A DNA stretch of 64,000 nucleotides, taken from Hemileia vastatrix. Lineage: Eukaryota > Basidiomycota > Pucciniomycetes > Pucciniales > Zaghouaniaceae. The DNA lies in the NCBI GenBank assembly GCA_030280995.1, contig JASXTE010000013.1, positions 13,111,001 to 13,175,000 of the forward strand, in the 5' to 3' direction. The notes beneath the pieces are model-generated. The model searched no databases. It was not told the origin of the DNA and worked only from the letters and a program-made list of their open reading frames with translations. This document shows, in pieces, positions 44,676-54,110 of the stretch. Positions within the stretch are counted from its first letter, which is position 1; each line of letters opens with the position of its first letter. A program made the translations under genes and the position numbers.

Positions 44676-44890
44676 TCTTCTTTTTTATCAAAATACTTTA
44701 CTATCGTTACACTGTATATGGTCGACGAAACTATGATGAAACTTAACGAAATTCAAGAAGACCTTCTTTGAAATTTTCAAAAACTTAAAATTCTTAAAAT
44801 ATGGGTGAAGATAGTGTTGGAAAACTTTTTAAAATTTATTGGAAGAAGTGTTCACAGGGGAACCTTCTTAATTTAATATTGGCAAGTGTG

Positions 44891-44931
44891 GGGGTAATTG
44901 ATGGGCTGGCTGCTCTATACACAATTACCCC
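44891..44931 (+). other. Large conserved hairpin, element Z2
   Basis: GGGGTAATTG pairs with CAATTACCCC; GGGC-TGGCT-GCTC forms an inner stem with one G-U pair. Preceded by GGCAAGTGTG, the complement of the CACACTTGCC that follows it in the Y and D copies. Confidence 0.8.
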
Positions 44932-45154
44932 ATAATGTTCGTTTCCAAAATTTTCCCTTTTTCTAGTTGAATCCTGGCTTTGTCTTTTAATTTTAGGAAT
45001 TCCACTAAGACTATAAACTGGAATGAATCAAGAGACACCGCTCTCAACGCCGGATTCAAGATTCTTTTTATTTTATTTTGTTTTTGATTTTTTTATGTTG
45101 GATTGTGATTTCGTTTCTTTAATATATTTTATGAATTATTGTAAAGGTGATGCT

Positions 45155-45305
45155 CACTGGTGGTCTCTAATCATTTTTTATAAATTGGAGGGAGCCCACC
45201 CAGTGATCATCATTATAAAAATTATCTTCTAAAAACTTTCATTTATTTTATTTTCTTTTAATTTCTCAAAATTGTGTAACCACATCAAGTTGCACTTGGA
45301 TGTGG
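45155..45305 (+). repeat. Two conserved hairpins of the cargo boundary in Z2
   Basis: CACTGGTGGTCTC...GGAGCCCACCCAGTG (45155-45205) and CCACATCAAGT-TGC-ACTTGGATGTGG (45280-45305). Both are present inverted in Y at 24168-24217 and 23930-23956. Confidence 0.75.
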
Positions 45306-45339
45306 GTATGATGTCGAGGGTACGGCTCATCAAATGGCC

Positions 45340-45665
45340 GGGGTCATCTTTTAAAACTTTAATTTGAAATTTTTATTATTATTATTTTTTTTATTATTAC
45401 TTTTTTATCTTTCTTTTCACGTTCATTTATCTTTCTTTAAAATTAAATTTTAACTTTTATTTCAAAACTATCTTTTTTTTTTAAAAAAAAAATAAATAAA
45501 TAAAAAAAATAAAAAAATAAAAAAAAATAAAATAAATAATAAAATAACTAAAAATATAAAAAAAAAAAAAAAATAAAATAAAATAAAAAAATAAAAGGTA
45601 TTTTAGTTTTAGGTAGTTTAGATGTTTATATTTTATTTTTCAAACATTATTCAAGAAAGCTACAT
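45340..45665. other. A/T-rich low-complexity spacer in Z2
   Basis: Poly(A) and AATAAA-type repeats (45475-45600). I see no feature. Confidence 0.6.
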
Positions 45666-45681
45666 ACCAGGAAGAACACCA

Positions 45682-46698
45682 TCAAGGATTGTTATCTTTT
45701 GAAGAATCGAAATTAGAAAATTTAGAAGGACCTTGATCGATTTCCTGGGATTCGAATCTTATTTCACGGTCACGATAGTGTTGAAGCCAGTTGGCTATTT
45801 TGAAAAGGTCTCTTAACAGTTGCTCTCTCATCCAAGATTCTGATCTATCAGAGGGCGGGTATCGTTGGAAATAAGCGATAAGGTTATTAAAATTAGGAAA
45901 AAGCTTTTCAGACACTAGGTGAATCAGAACTCTAGGGAAGCTTGGATTAGGTTCTGGTAGTTCATAAGCTGAATATGAAATCGGAGAACCGGTGGACGCT
46001 TATCAAATTAAAAAAATATCAGCAAATTAAAACCTGAAGATTAAGAAAATAAAAAGAGACAACTAACCTGTGTCAACACTATCATGATCATAGATAAATG
46101 GCTTACTTGGTAATGGAGTGGGATTTTTTATGTTTAGAAAAGGATTTTTTATTTTTGATAGATGAGGAGGACTGGTGTTGGATTTGGTGTTTGAAGTAGA
46201 TGTTCTGGGCCTTTTGGATGATACAAGAGAAGATGAAGACTGCTGGCTATTATAGGACCTTTTGTGCTTCAAGATGTTGGAAGAAGGAGAAGAATTGTTA
46301 GAAGGTTGAAGCATGGCCCTGGGAGCAGCAAGAGTTCTTGGGGGAGTAGCAGCAAGTCTAGATTGGAGAGAAGGACCCAGAGGATTAGGTGATGGAGAAA
46401 GATTTAAATAGGCTGATGGAGAAAAAGGTATGGGATCTTTAGAGGTTGATGGAGTAGGGGGTGGAGTAGAAGGTGAAGAAGAAGGAAGAGGTTTGCAGAA
46501 GGCGGCGAAGCTAGTAGCAGTTATGGGGAAAGAACCACAGTTCAAGCCAGAACATTTTCTTTTCTTCTCATAGCAGGATAAACAGGCCCTGTTATAAGTG
46601 TGCTTTTTCCAGTTAAAAGAGAAGATACATTCCCTATGGGTGAAGGCACAGTATTTGCAAGATTGATCAACTGAAGCAATGAAGTCAGAAGGTTTCAT
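45682..46698 (-). CDS. ZC2 of Z2: Zn2Cys6-type cargo protein, antisense to the element
   Basis: Exon 1 is 46698-46068, the intron 46067-45999 (GTTAGT...AAG), exon 2 45998-45682; 315 codons, no stop. I chose the ATG at 46698 (MKPSDF) because the homologous copies begin a similar distance before the cluster; an upstream ATG at 46761 is in frame. Residues 14-49 give C-x2-C-x6-C-x14-C-x2-C-x6-C (CKYC, REC, RACLSCYEKKRKC), a complete Zn2Cys6-like pattern with the basic residues typical of the second half. A Ser/Pro/Thr-rich segment follows, with KRPRTST. Exon 2 carries NLIAYFQRYPPSDRSES and FKIANWLQHYRD. Zn2Cys6 proteins are fungal DNA-binding regulators; whether this one regulates the element or host genes is unknown. 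Confidence 0.78.
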
Positions 46699-46794
46699 CT
46701 TGTTAGGAGATATTTTTTGAAGAAGAAAACTTGAAACTAGGATGAAGAAAGCTGGTGGCAAAATCTGGGTTCAAGGATAGAGAAGTTGATAGGT

Positions 46795-47275
46795 CCACCA
46801 AGACCTTAAACTGGACTGTTATCAAGCTGTTGGGTCCACCATGACCTTAAACTGGATTTCTTATCGATTAAATGTTTGGTCCACCATGACTTTAAACTGG
46901 TAGTTCATTCATTGTTTAGTCCACTATGACTTTAAACTGGAAAATTAATATCTGCAGGATAATTCAACATTCATTGGTCCACTATGACCTTATACTGGAT
47001 TACTTGTCGATCAAATGTTTGGTCCACTATGACATTAAACTAGATTATCAAATTTATTCAATCTTTGGTCAAGCCTAGGCCTTACTTAGGAATTTATCAA
47101 GTTATTTATGCACCTAAACGATCTTTGGTCCACCAAGACCATAAACTGGCAATTGATTATATGTTTGGTCTACCAAGACTTTAAATTGGAATGTCAATCT
47201 TGTTTGGATAACTCAATTCAATCTTTTAATTTATCACTGTCCACTAAGACTCTAAACTGGTTATTCAATTATTTC
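46795..47275 (+). repeat. Array of small covarying hairpins, element Z2
   Basis: About ten units spaced roughly 40-55 bp, for example GGTC-CACCAA-GACC-TTAAACTGG, GGTC-CACTAT-GACC and GGTC-TACCAA-GACT-TTAAATTGG. They lie in the 5' flank of ZC2, between the two antisense genes, and always on the Z2 sense strand. Confidence 0.9.
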
Positions 47276-47846
47276 TGGAATTGGGTGCTGATAAGCTTTA
47301 GGAGGTTAAAATTTTAGGTGGTGATGATGCTAAGGGAAGCATAATGGTTAATTAGGTGAAATTTGTGGCGCTTTAACATGGTCTAAAGTTAAAATTATTA
47401 TTGGAAGCCTGGCAAAAGTATTTTATGGGTGTGCTGTATGGCAAAGTTTGAAAATTGTGATGAAGGAATCAGAAGTTAGGATGGTAGTTGGATTTTAGGG
47501 AATGATTTTTTTTAGTGCCTCAGTGTTAGGCCATTTTTGGTGTGAAGCTTGGAGGACCTTATGGCGAGATTGGAATCATAGAATTCGGCTCAGTGGGGGG
47601 CCCTATGAGGTTGGAATCAGGAGTATTCGGCTCATAGGAAGATCCACTCTCTCAATGCTGTGACAAGAAGGAAGACTGGTATATGGGAGTCTGAAGGGAT
47701 TCAAACCTTGCTCTCAGTAGTGGAATCATCACAAGATTTATATTATTTTATTTTATGTTATATCAAGCCAGAGAAGAAAGAAAACATCAATTATGTTGAA
47801 AGTTTAAGAAGACCAAGCAAAAACAAAATTTTATCAAGTTATACTG
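47276..47846. other. Spacer between the hairpin array and ZC1
   Basis: No gene. A short direct repeat (GGAATCA.AG.ATTCGGCTCA at about 47570 and 47610) is the only structure I see. Confidence 0.5.
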
Positions 47847-48540
47847 TTAGAAAAGATAATTTCTTTGAAATTGTTCAACATCATTATCAAAGCTTTGCAT
47901 TAAAATTCTTCTTTTCATGAGGTCTTCATGGTTATTAGCTGGAGTTTCTTGAAAATAGGCCAGCATTTTTCGTTTCAACTCATTAGTAAAGTCAAGGAAA
48001 AGATAGCGATGAAAATTTGGATAATGATTGATATAGTCCGTCTTCACTCTACCAACATCATCAGTGTTGGTTATTTCGACAGCTAGAAGTTCAAATATGT
48101 TATTAAGTCATAGGTTTAGTCAATTTTGATTAAAAGTTTTTTTTTAGTAAGATAAATAGGGTCTTACATTTAGAGCCAGGAAACATAGTCACAGCAAAGT
48201 TAGTTGGGGGTACTGGGGTTATAGGATTAGGATCTTGTGAAGGCAAAATTAGGCCGGGATCCGTTGATGAAGATTGAACTTTTGAAGCTGTTTTTGATCT
48301 TATTCGTTTTAAGAAGACAGGAATTTTGGATCGCTTTTTAGAAGTTGAAGGATCAGGGAGAGCTGCTGGTCCTAAATATACGTTTGTTTTAGAAGGAACT
48401 AATGGCCGGTTACATTTGACTTTTTTCACACGGCATAAGTTGCAAGCTGTCCTGCCAGAAAGATTAGGGTTGGACATTAAACAAGGTACCTGGTATCGAG
48501 CGCAGAGTTCACATGGAGCGACAAGTTCTTTGAAAGACAT
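47847..48540 (-). CDS. ZC1 of Z2: Zn2Cys6-type cargo protein, antisense to the element
   Basis: Exon 1 is 48540-48168, the intron 48167-48083 (GTAAGA...CTAG), exon 2 48082-47847; 202 codons, no stop. Residues 10-43 form C-x2-C-x6-C-x12-C-x2-C-x6-C (CELCARYQVPC, CNLCRVKKVKC), an exact match to the Zn2Cys6 binuclear cluster of GAL4-type fungal factors. A basic/Ser-Pro linker with KKRSKIPVFLKRIRSK follows, close to the KRSKPSVLIPRLVHKL of Y. Exon 2 has KMLAYFQETPANNHEDLMKRR, the counterpart of LLNYFQSTPARIPQDLEIRK. The start lies 124 bp inward from the 3' LTR, so the LTR may provide the promoter. This is the best-preserved zinc cluster in the window. Confidence 0.82.
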
Positions 48541-48653
48541 ATTGATGAAGATGAATTTTATAGTTGATTAAAGAAGATGGTGGTTGAAGGTTAAAGATGA
48601 ATATTGTGTTCAACCACTTATGCAAAGTTTTAAGAATGGGGACATTCTCGATT

Positions 48654-48663
48654 GGAGGGAGGA
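48654..48663 (+). promoter_or_regulatory. Polypurine tract of Z2
   Basis: GGAGGGAGGA abuts the 3' LTR; the identical tract (complement TCCTCCCTCC) abuts the Y 3' LTR at 22357. Confidence 0.85.
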
Positions 48664-49804
48664 TGTGGTAGCCTAAAGTTTAGTATGGCACCTAAGTACG
48701 TAAATGGAGTTATTACGGCGAGCAAGATTGGCGTTATTATTTTTTATAAAAGGGTTTTATTTAATTTATTGGAGTTTAAAATATGAAGAAATTGGTCACA
48801 AGCGAATGCCTACACAAATACAATTTATTTTACAGAGAAAACTTATTTTTACGGTCTGAAAAATTTATAAGTATCAAGTCAAGTAACTCAAGAACCTTGG
48901 GAAATTTTCCCAGAATTTTTACTATTTTTCTTATATTTTTAAATGAATTTTAAAGTTTTATAGAAATATTTACGTTTTCAAAAATTACTTAACTTTGATA
49001 AATTTTCACGGGGTAATTAGAGCTGCGCAGACTACGAAAATTAGTTTGGTATGTAAAGGGGAAGTAGCTCTACTATGTGTAATTTTTCTAGATTTTTTAT
49101 TATATTTTTAAGGTTCTAATTGAGTCCGGAAGTCCGGACGGACTCTGTACGGACTCCGTTTCGACTCCATACAGACTCCGTTCCGGCTCCGTACGGACTC
49201 CGTACGGGCTCCGGATTGACTCTGGAAGAGCTCTGGAGGGGAAAACTTAGGCACGTGACTAGGAATACTTAAGCGCTTCTCAAACTCGAAATTGAGAGAG
49301 GGGACACATCATACAGCTTAATCTTTAACCACCACGGTCTCATTTTTTATTACTCAACAAATTAAATAAGTTATAATACCCTTATAACATTTATTATTTT
49401 TACATAACATTTTAGAAATACAATTCAACAATTTAAATCACACTTCATATAGGGTATCTTTAGAAAGGTCTTCATCACTGGGACTTGATTATTGCTGTCT
49501 CATAAAAATTCAAATTATTATAAAAACATAAAAGTCAATCTTTTCAGATCTTTCACTGGTACACCTTAATTGTTGTTATCAGTATTTCTTTATCAACAGC
49601 CACGATCATTTAATCTCAATAAGCGTTAATTATTTTAGAGTTTCATTATTTTTATCAATCAGATCCAAGTAGATTGGTTAGCTTAGTGATTTAGAATTCC
49701 CATTTTGTTATTTTTATTGGAAGGACGGGGTTTTCAGCTAAATCCACATATCTCCTCCGGATTCTGCTTACAGCAAGGCGACTGTAAGAGTTTACCTTAC
49801 CATA
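48664..49804 (+). repeat. 3' LTR of Z2
   Basis: 1141 bp, TGTGGTA...TACCATA. Carries a local expansion of GGACTCCGT-type units absent from the 5' LTR. Confidence 0.92.
49125..49215 (+). repeat. Minisatellite expansion in the Z2 3' LTR
   Basis: About seven units of ACGGACTCCGT / CGACTCCAT type; the 5' LTR (about 35938-35975) has only two or three. Confidence 0.85.
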
Positions 49805-50020
49805 CCGATGAAAATGATTAATTACCTAACCATGTCCAACAGAGAGGACCCATCAATCCCAGAAGAAATCTCATACCTCTCCAGAAACCACTTCACATAT
49901 TTACCATTAAACTTGGTACCATCCCAAGTTTTAATCCTAACACACCATCTAACCATCACAGCAGGAGGACTTTCCCCCCCCACTGACAGTCACCACAGGA
50001 ATAGAAGCACCAGAAGCCAT
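49805..50020 (-). pseudogene. Gag of Y, 5' part
   Basis: ATG at 50020, minus strand. The product RIKTWDGTKFNGKYVKWFLE and RYEISSGIDGSSLLDMVR aligns with the Z2 Gag N-terminus (VSWDGPKFDGEEVKWFISRY). A TGA follows near 49820, and the Z2 insertion cuts the gene at 49804; the rest is at 35477-34232. Confidence 0.8.
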
Positions 50021-50113
50021 TCTTTCAGACCAAAATCACCAAAAAGGGCCAACCAAAGACAACAGAGATTCTATAGAAATAGCAGGTTCATACCCCACCT
50101 TGGGTGCCAGGAA

Positions 50114-51203
50114 TATAGAAAATCCTAGAGTTCTAGCTATAGGCCTTGACCAAGGGAGTTGGAGAAAAACCAGAGAGAGGCCCCCATTCCCTTTAGAAAA
50201 ATAAATGAGATTTACCTTCTACATTAAATTGGTTCCTGTTTACAAAAAAGCCCCTTTTATAACACACTTGACTACCTGATCAGTCAAGAAATTAGTCTCC
50301 AGAAAGACTACCAAACCAAAGAACTGAAATGTAGACCAATGTCCACACCAGAGAAAGCAATGATACTTGATTTAGGTTGAAAATCCACACCAGAGACAGC
50401 AATAATACTTGATATAGCTTACAAGACTACACCAGAGAAAAAAGTTGCTAAGTTAAGTTAAATGAAGAACTCACTTTGCAACAAACATAGCCAATTGTGG
50501 CCAGAAAACAGTGAAAACTGAGTGAGGAACAAGGATATCACTTCCGGATGGTTGTATGATAATTAAAGTTGCCCCAAACTGTCTTATTCACTATATACAC
50601 ACAGACTACTAACTAAGAGCCCATGCACACCAAAAAATTTGGTGTTCCTGACCACCAAATTGCATAAAACCTCCCTAGAAACGCTTCCCAGCCCTCTAGC
50701 ACTGAGATGGATGGTCTGCCCAACGTCGGGAGGCCCTCCTGAAGCAGCCTGACCACCCTGAAGCCAGAAAACTACCAAAAACACCCAAAATACTTAGAAA
50801 AATTATCTACAACTACTAAAACCTTTAAAACACATAATTATGCTATAACAGCATTGTGAAATGAGATGTAGAAAAAATTCAGCTCATTCCAATGGTACTA
50901 AGCACTTAACCCTAAGACTTAAGGTTAGCCTGTAAAACACAAAAAACAAAATTCAACAGCAATCTTTTTAAATGAAAAGTGAGAAATTATCTCCCAAATA
51001 CTTAGACTAAGAAAAATGTCATCAAGACATAAAATATAGAGGAAAAACGGGGCTATCCAATGGTAGTGTCCACATCCCCTTAGTCCCACTATTTTCTGCA
51101 TACTTCTAGGAAAACACCTAATTATTAAACGATGCCATTTAAGGCATACCAAAACAACACCAAATAAACCAACAAAGGACTCTTCCAATGTTGGAAGACC
51201 ACA
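50114..51203 (-). repeat. 5' LTR of Y
   Basis: 1090 bp. Matches 21290-22356 over its length with many substitutions and a small insertion (around 50740). The PBS lies at about 50110-50090. Confidence 0.88.
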
Positions 51204-51639
51204 ACATGATTCTGGTAAGTGATATTAAACCTCTTAATACTTTACTCTGATTTTCTTCTACTTTTTGTTAATCTTTATTATCACTCTAGAACAAGTGGAA
51301 GTTTCTAAAGAGATTCTAAAGTTTGAAATGAAAAAATATGATCTCTCTTTAAGGATGGATGACAGAGTACATGATTTGGAAGAGAAGAAGTTTGAAATCT
51401 CTTTACAGAAGGATGATAGGACACAAGTCTTGGAGGAGAATAAATTTGAGTTATTTCTAAGTATTGAAAAATCAAAGAAAGAGGAGAAAACTTTTGAGAA
51501 TCAAAACCTCATGGGACAGATGAAATATGAGCCTGATTGTGAAGAAAATTTTAAAAAGAAAGATTACTTGATATAATGTGTTAAAGCTAATAAATCTGTT
51601 GAGGAAATGGAATGTTTAAAGAAATTGTTTGATGACTAG
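51204..51639 (+). pseudogene. Myb/SANT-like Harbinger partner gene, right copy, 3' half
   Basis: Continuation of the gene at 20382-21289 after the Y insertion. A GTAAGT intron (51217-51287) precedes QVEVSKEILKFEMKKYDLSL, coiled-coil repeats (DDRVHDLEEKKFEISL, DDRTQVLEENKFELFL) and a C-terminus SVEEMECLKKLFDD. The last stop is at 51637-51639; a TAA near 51574 interrupts. Confidence 0.8.
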
Positions 51640-52200
51640 TTTGTTTTATTTCTCTAACACTTCAACTGTTCATAATTAATTGTAGATAAAATTTTATCTT
51701 AATTTCCTGTATTTCTTTACCCTATCCATCATTAGTTGAATTTTCATATTTTAATGTTATAAATTGTTTTTTAAATAAAATTTTCAAGAATTTTTAATGT
51801 TAAAAATTCTTTTTTAGTTATAATTTTCAAGTCACATTTGAAAATTTCCCAATCCCACCCCTGCATTTTATTGAACTAAGGGGTGAGTATCATCAAAATT
51901 CTTTCAAGTAAAGAATATTGCAAGTCTTATATGAAATTTTGGCAATACTCCCCCATGCATTTTATTGAAGTAAGGGATGGGTGTCACCAAAATTTCAAGT
52001 CAATTTTTTTTTTGCAAGTCTCATAATTTATTAAAAAAAAATTAAAAAAAAATTGAATTCATTATAATTCAGAATAATTAATTATTTGCAAAAAAAACAC
52101 AAATAAAAAAAAATTACCTGATTTATTTTGGAAACATGGGGAAATTTCCAGAAACTAAGGGAAAGAAAAATAAATAAAAAGCAGAGATTAGTCTTTTTTT
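51640..52200. other. Harbinger interior between convergent genes
   Basis: No gene. 51845-52005 (TTTTATTGAA-TAAGGG twice) is the inverted counterpart of 17840-18010, confirming that the flanks of the two Myb genes are homologous. Confidence 0.6.
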
Positions 52201-52204
52201 TATT

Positions 52205-52940
52205 ACTTCAAAATTCCCCCCTTTACCCCTTCCTTGCCTGCCTCAAACCCCACCTTTAACCCCACCTTTCCCACCTCAAACCCTCCCCTTTACCCCCTCC
52301 TTACCTGCCTCAAACTCCCCCCTACACCCTCCCTTTAACCCCTCCTTACCCACCTCAAACCCCCCCTTTAGTCCCCCTTTACCCTCCCTTTACCCCCTCA
52401 ATCCCCCCTATACCCCCCTTTTAACCCCTCCTTGCCCACCTCAAACCACCTACAGCCATCTTATCAAATTGGTAAGGATTAGATTAGTTAGTGAACAATT
52501 GTTAGTGATTGTTCATTAACTTATCGAATTGCTAACAAATTGGTAAGTTAGTGAACAATGGTTCTTGATTGTTCACTAACTTATCAAATTTTTAGCAATT
52601 CAATAAGTTAATGAATGATCAAGAACAATTGCTTATTAACTTATTGAATCGATAGCAATTTGATAAGTAGGCACTGGGGGGTGTGCAGAGGGGTTTGAGG
52701 TAGGTTTAAGGTGGGTTTGAGGGGGTAAAGGTGGGGCTTGAGAGGGTAAAGGGGGGTTAAGGGGGGTTTGAGGCGGGAAAGGATGGTTTAAAGGGGGGGT
52801 AAAGAGGGGTAATAAAGGGGTAAAGGGGTGTTGAGGTGGGAAATGAGGGATTAAAGGAGGGGAGTTGAAGGGCCAAGAAGGGGAGAAAGGGGGGTATGGA
52901 GGCAGACAAGGAGGGGGAAAGGGGGATGATGGAGGGTGAA
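52205..52940. repeat. C-rich / AT / G-rich inverted repeat structure
   Basis: 52205-52450 consists of CCTCAAACCCCCCCTTTA-like units, 52675-52940 of the inverse TTTGAGGTGGG / GGTAAAGGGGGG units. The 220-bp AT-rich centre contains repeated GTGAACAATNGTT / TTGATTGTTCACTAAC palindromes. The G-rich arm has many G3-G7 runs. Confidence 0.85.
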
Positions 52941-53393
52941 AAAAAAGATTAAAAGATAAAAAAAAACAAAATTATTCTAAACTTAAAAACCAAAAAAAAA
53001 TACTTACAGGACAAAAAAAAAGAGAAAAAATAAAATATGAGTAAGTAAAAAAATCAAAAATAAGAAAAAAAATGACTTACCAGGAGAGATGAGATGAGAG
53101 AATAGAAGAATTGAAAATATTTGAGGGATGTTTGAGGAGAGGAGGAAATGGATATGAGGGATGAATGAAAAAATGAAACAGTGAAAAATTATGCAATTGC
53201 AGAAAATATGCAATTTCATGTTGAGCTGATGAAATGAAACAAATGAGACATCCAAAAAAGAGAATTGACACCAATTCAAAATTGTAGTTATGCAAAAAAA
53301 ATAACCAACAAAAGTGAATAAAACATGGAACATGAAAATAAAACAAGTGAAAAAAACAAGGAAGTTGAAAATTGGGAGAGTACAAAAAATAAT

Positions 53394-54110
53394 TTAAAAG
53401 GGTGGTGAAGAAAAATGTTGGAGAGTAATAGGCATAATGAAAGAGCGTATGCTGGTTGAATGAATGTTTTTTGATTCAAGGGAAGGGAGAGATGGTGCTG
53501 GTTCAGGATCCTCTTCTTCATAAAGATCATTGCACTTATCCTTTAAATCATCTAGGATATTGTGGAGTATAATGCAAGTCATTATCAAATGATTTGCAGT
53601 TTTTATTTCCATTTTTTTTAAAATTTGGATTCTGAGTTCCTGGAGACTAGAAAATCTTCCCTTTAAAATCCCAATTACATGTTCAATATGTACTCTTGAT
53701 TGGGCAAGGTGATAATTAAAGGTGGTTTTGGGGTCATTTTCTATAGTTGTACCACCAAAAGAAGGTATAATGTACTTTCCACTTGCATATGCTGAGTCTG
53801 CAAGGAGGTACTGAGATTTGTCAAAGTATGAGTCAGGAGTTTGAGAAATCCTCATTCTTTGGAAGACAGAAGAGTCATGAAATGAGCCAGGGCAGCCAAT
53901 ATGAAAAGCAATAAATTGTTTGTTGAAATCACATACAAGTTGAATGGAAATAGAGTATCTAGAAAGAAGATAAAAAGTCAGTTTATGAAAGATGTGAAAT
54001 TGGAGAACATTTTGAAGAAACCTTTTTTGCAATCAAAATAAAAGTTGCCATCATGAGAAGGCTTTTGACTCAAAATTATAGTTGTAACACCAACAAAACC
54101 TACACATCCT
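53394..54110 (-). pseudogene. PIF/Harbinger DDE transposase, C-terminal part
   Basis: Minus strand. A short upstream piece (54110-54023) encodes TTIILSQKPSHDGNFYFDCK, then a probable intron (about 54022-53959). The main part encodes YSISIQLVCDFNKQFIAFHI, GCPGSFHDSSVFQRM, LADSAYA (second catalytic Asp), then RVHIEHVIGILKGRFSSLQE with the third acidic residue, and a C-terminus SKNIHSTSIRSF. These are hallmarks of the DDE_Tnp_4 family. The first catalytic Asp appears lost (GVTT instead of DGTT). LTR element D truncates the N-terminus at 54111. Convergent with the Myb-like gene. Confidence 0.85.

Larger units (their letters stand above)
35478..49804 (+). mobile_element. Large Ty3-type element Z2 with antisense zinc-cluster cargo (TSD CCGA)
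   Basis: 14.3 kb, including an 886-bp CACTA-like insertion. LTRs 35478-36563 and 48664-49804 start TGTGGTA and end TACCATA; CCGA lies on both sides (35474-35477 and 49805-49808). Order on the plus strand: 5' LTR, PBS, gag-pro, linker-RT-RNase H, integrase, hairpins, then two minus-strand genes (ZC2, ZC1), PPT, 3' LTR. The 4-bp TSD, PPT (GGAGGGAGGA) and PBS are shared with Y, so the two belong to one lineage. Confidence 0.93.
21290..51203 (-). mobile_element. LTR retroelement Y with nested insertions (TSD ACAT)
   Basis: The LTRs are 21290-22356 and 50114-51203; ACAT flanks both sides (21286-21289 and 51204-51207). Removing Z1 and Z2 leaves about 6.5 kb. In element direction (minus): 5' LTR, PBS (about 50110-50090, TGGCACCCAAGGTGGGG), gag (50020-34232, interrupted by Z2), hairpin region, antisense ZC1 gene, PPT (TCCTCCCTCC complement, 22357-22366), 3' LTR. 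I find no protease, RT or integrase, so Y looks non-autonomous and would depend on a Z2-like relative. The target was the Myb-like gene of a Harbinger element, whose undisturbed copy confirms the junctions. Confidence 0.85.

Noticed and set aside
50110..51203. Solo LTR at 50114-51203
   Set aside because: A PBS and gag start adjoin it, and its target duplication pairs with the LTR at 21290, so it is the 5' LTR of Y.
52675..52940. Telomere-like G-rich repeat
   Set aside because: Units are irregular and lie inside a transposon with an inverse C-rich arm; not a terminal repeat.
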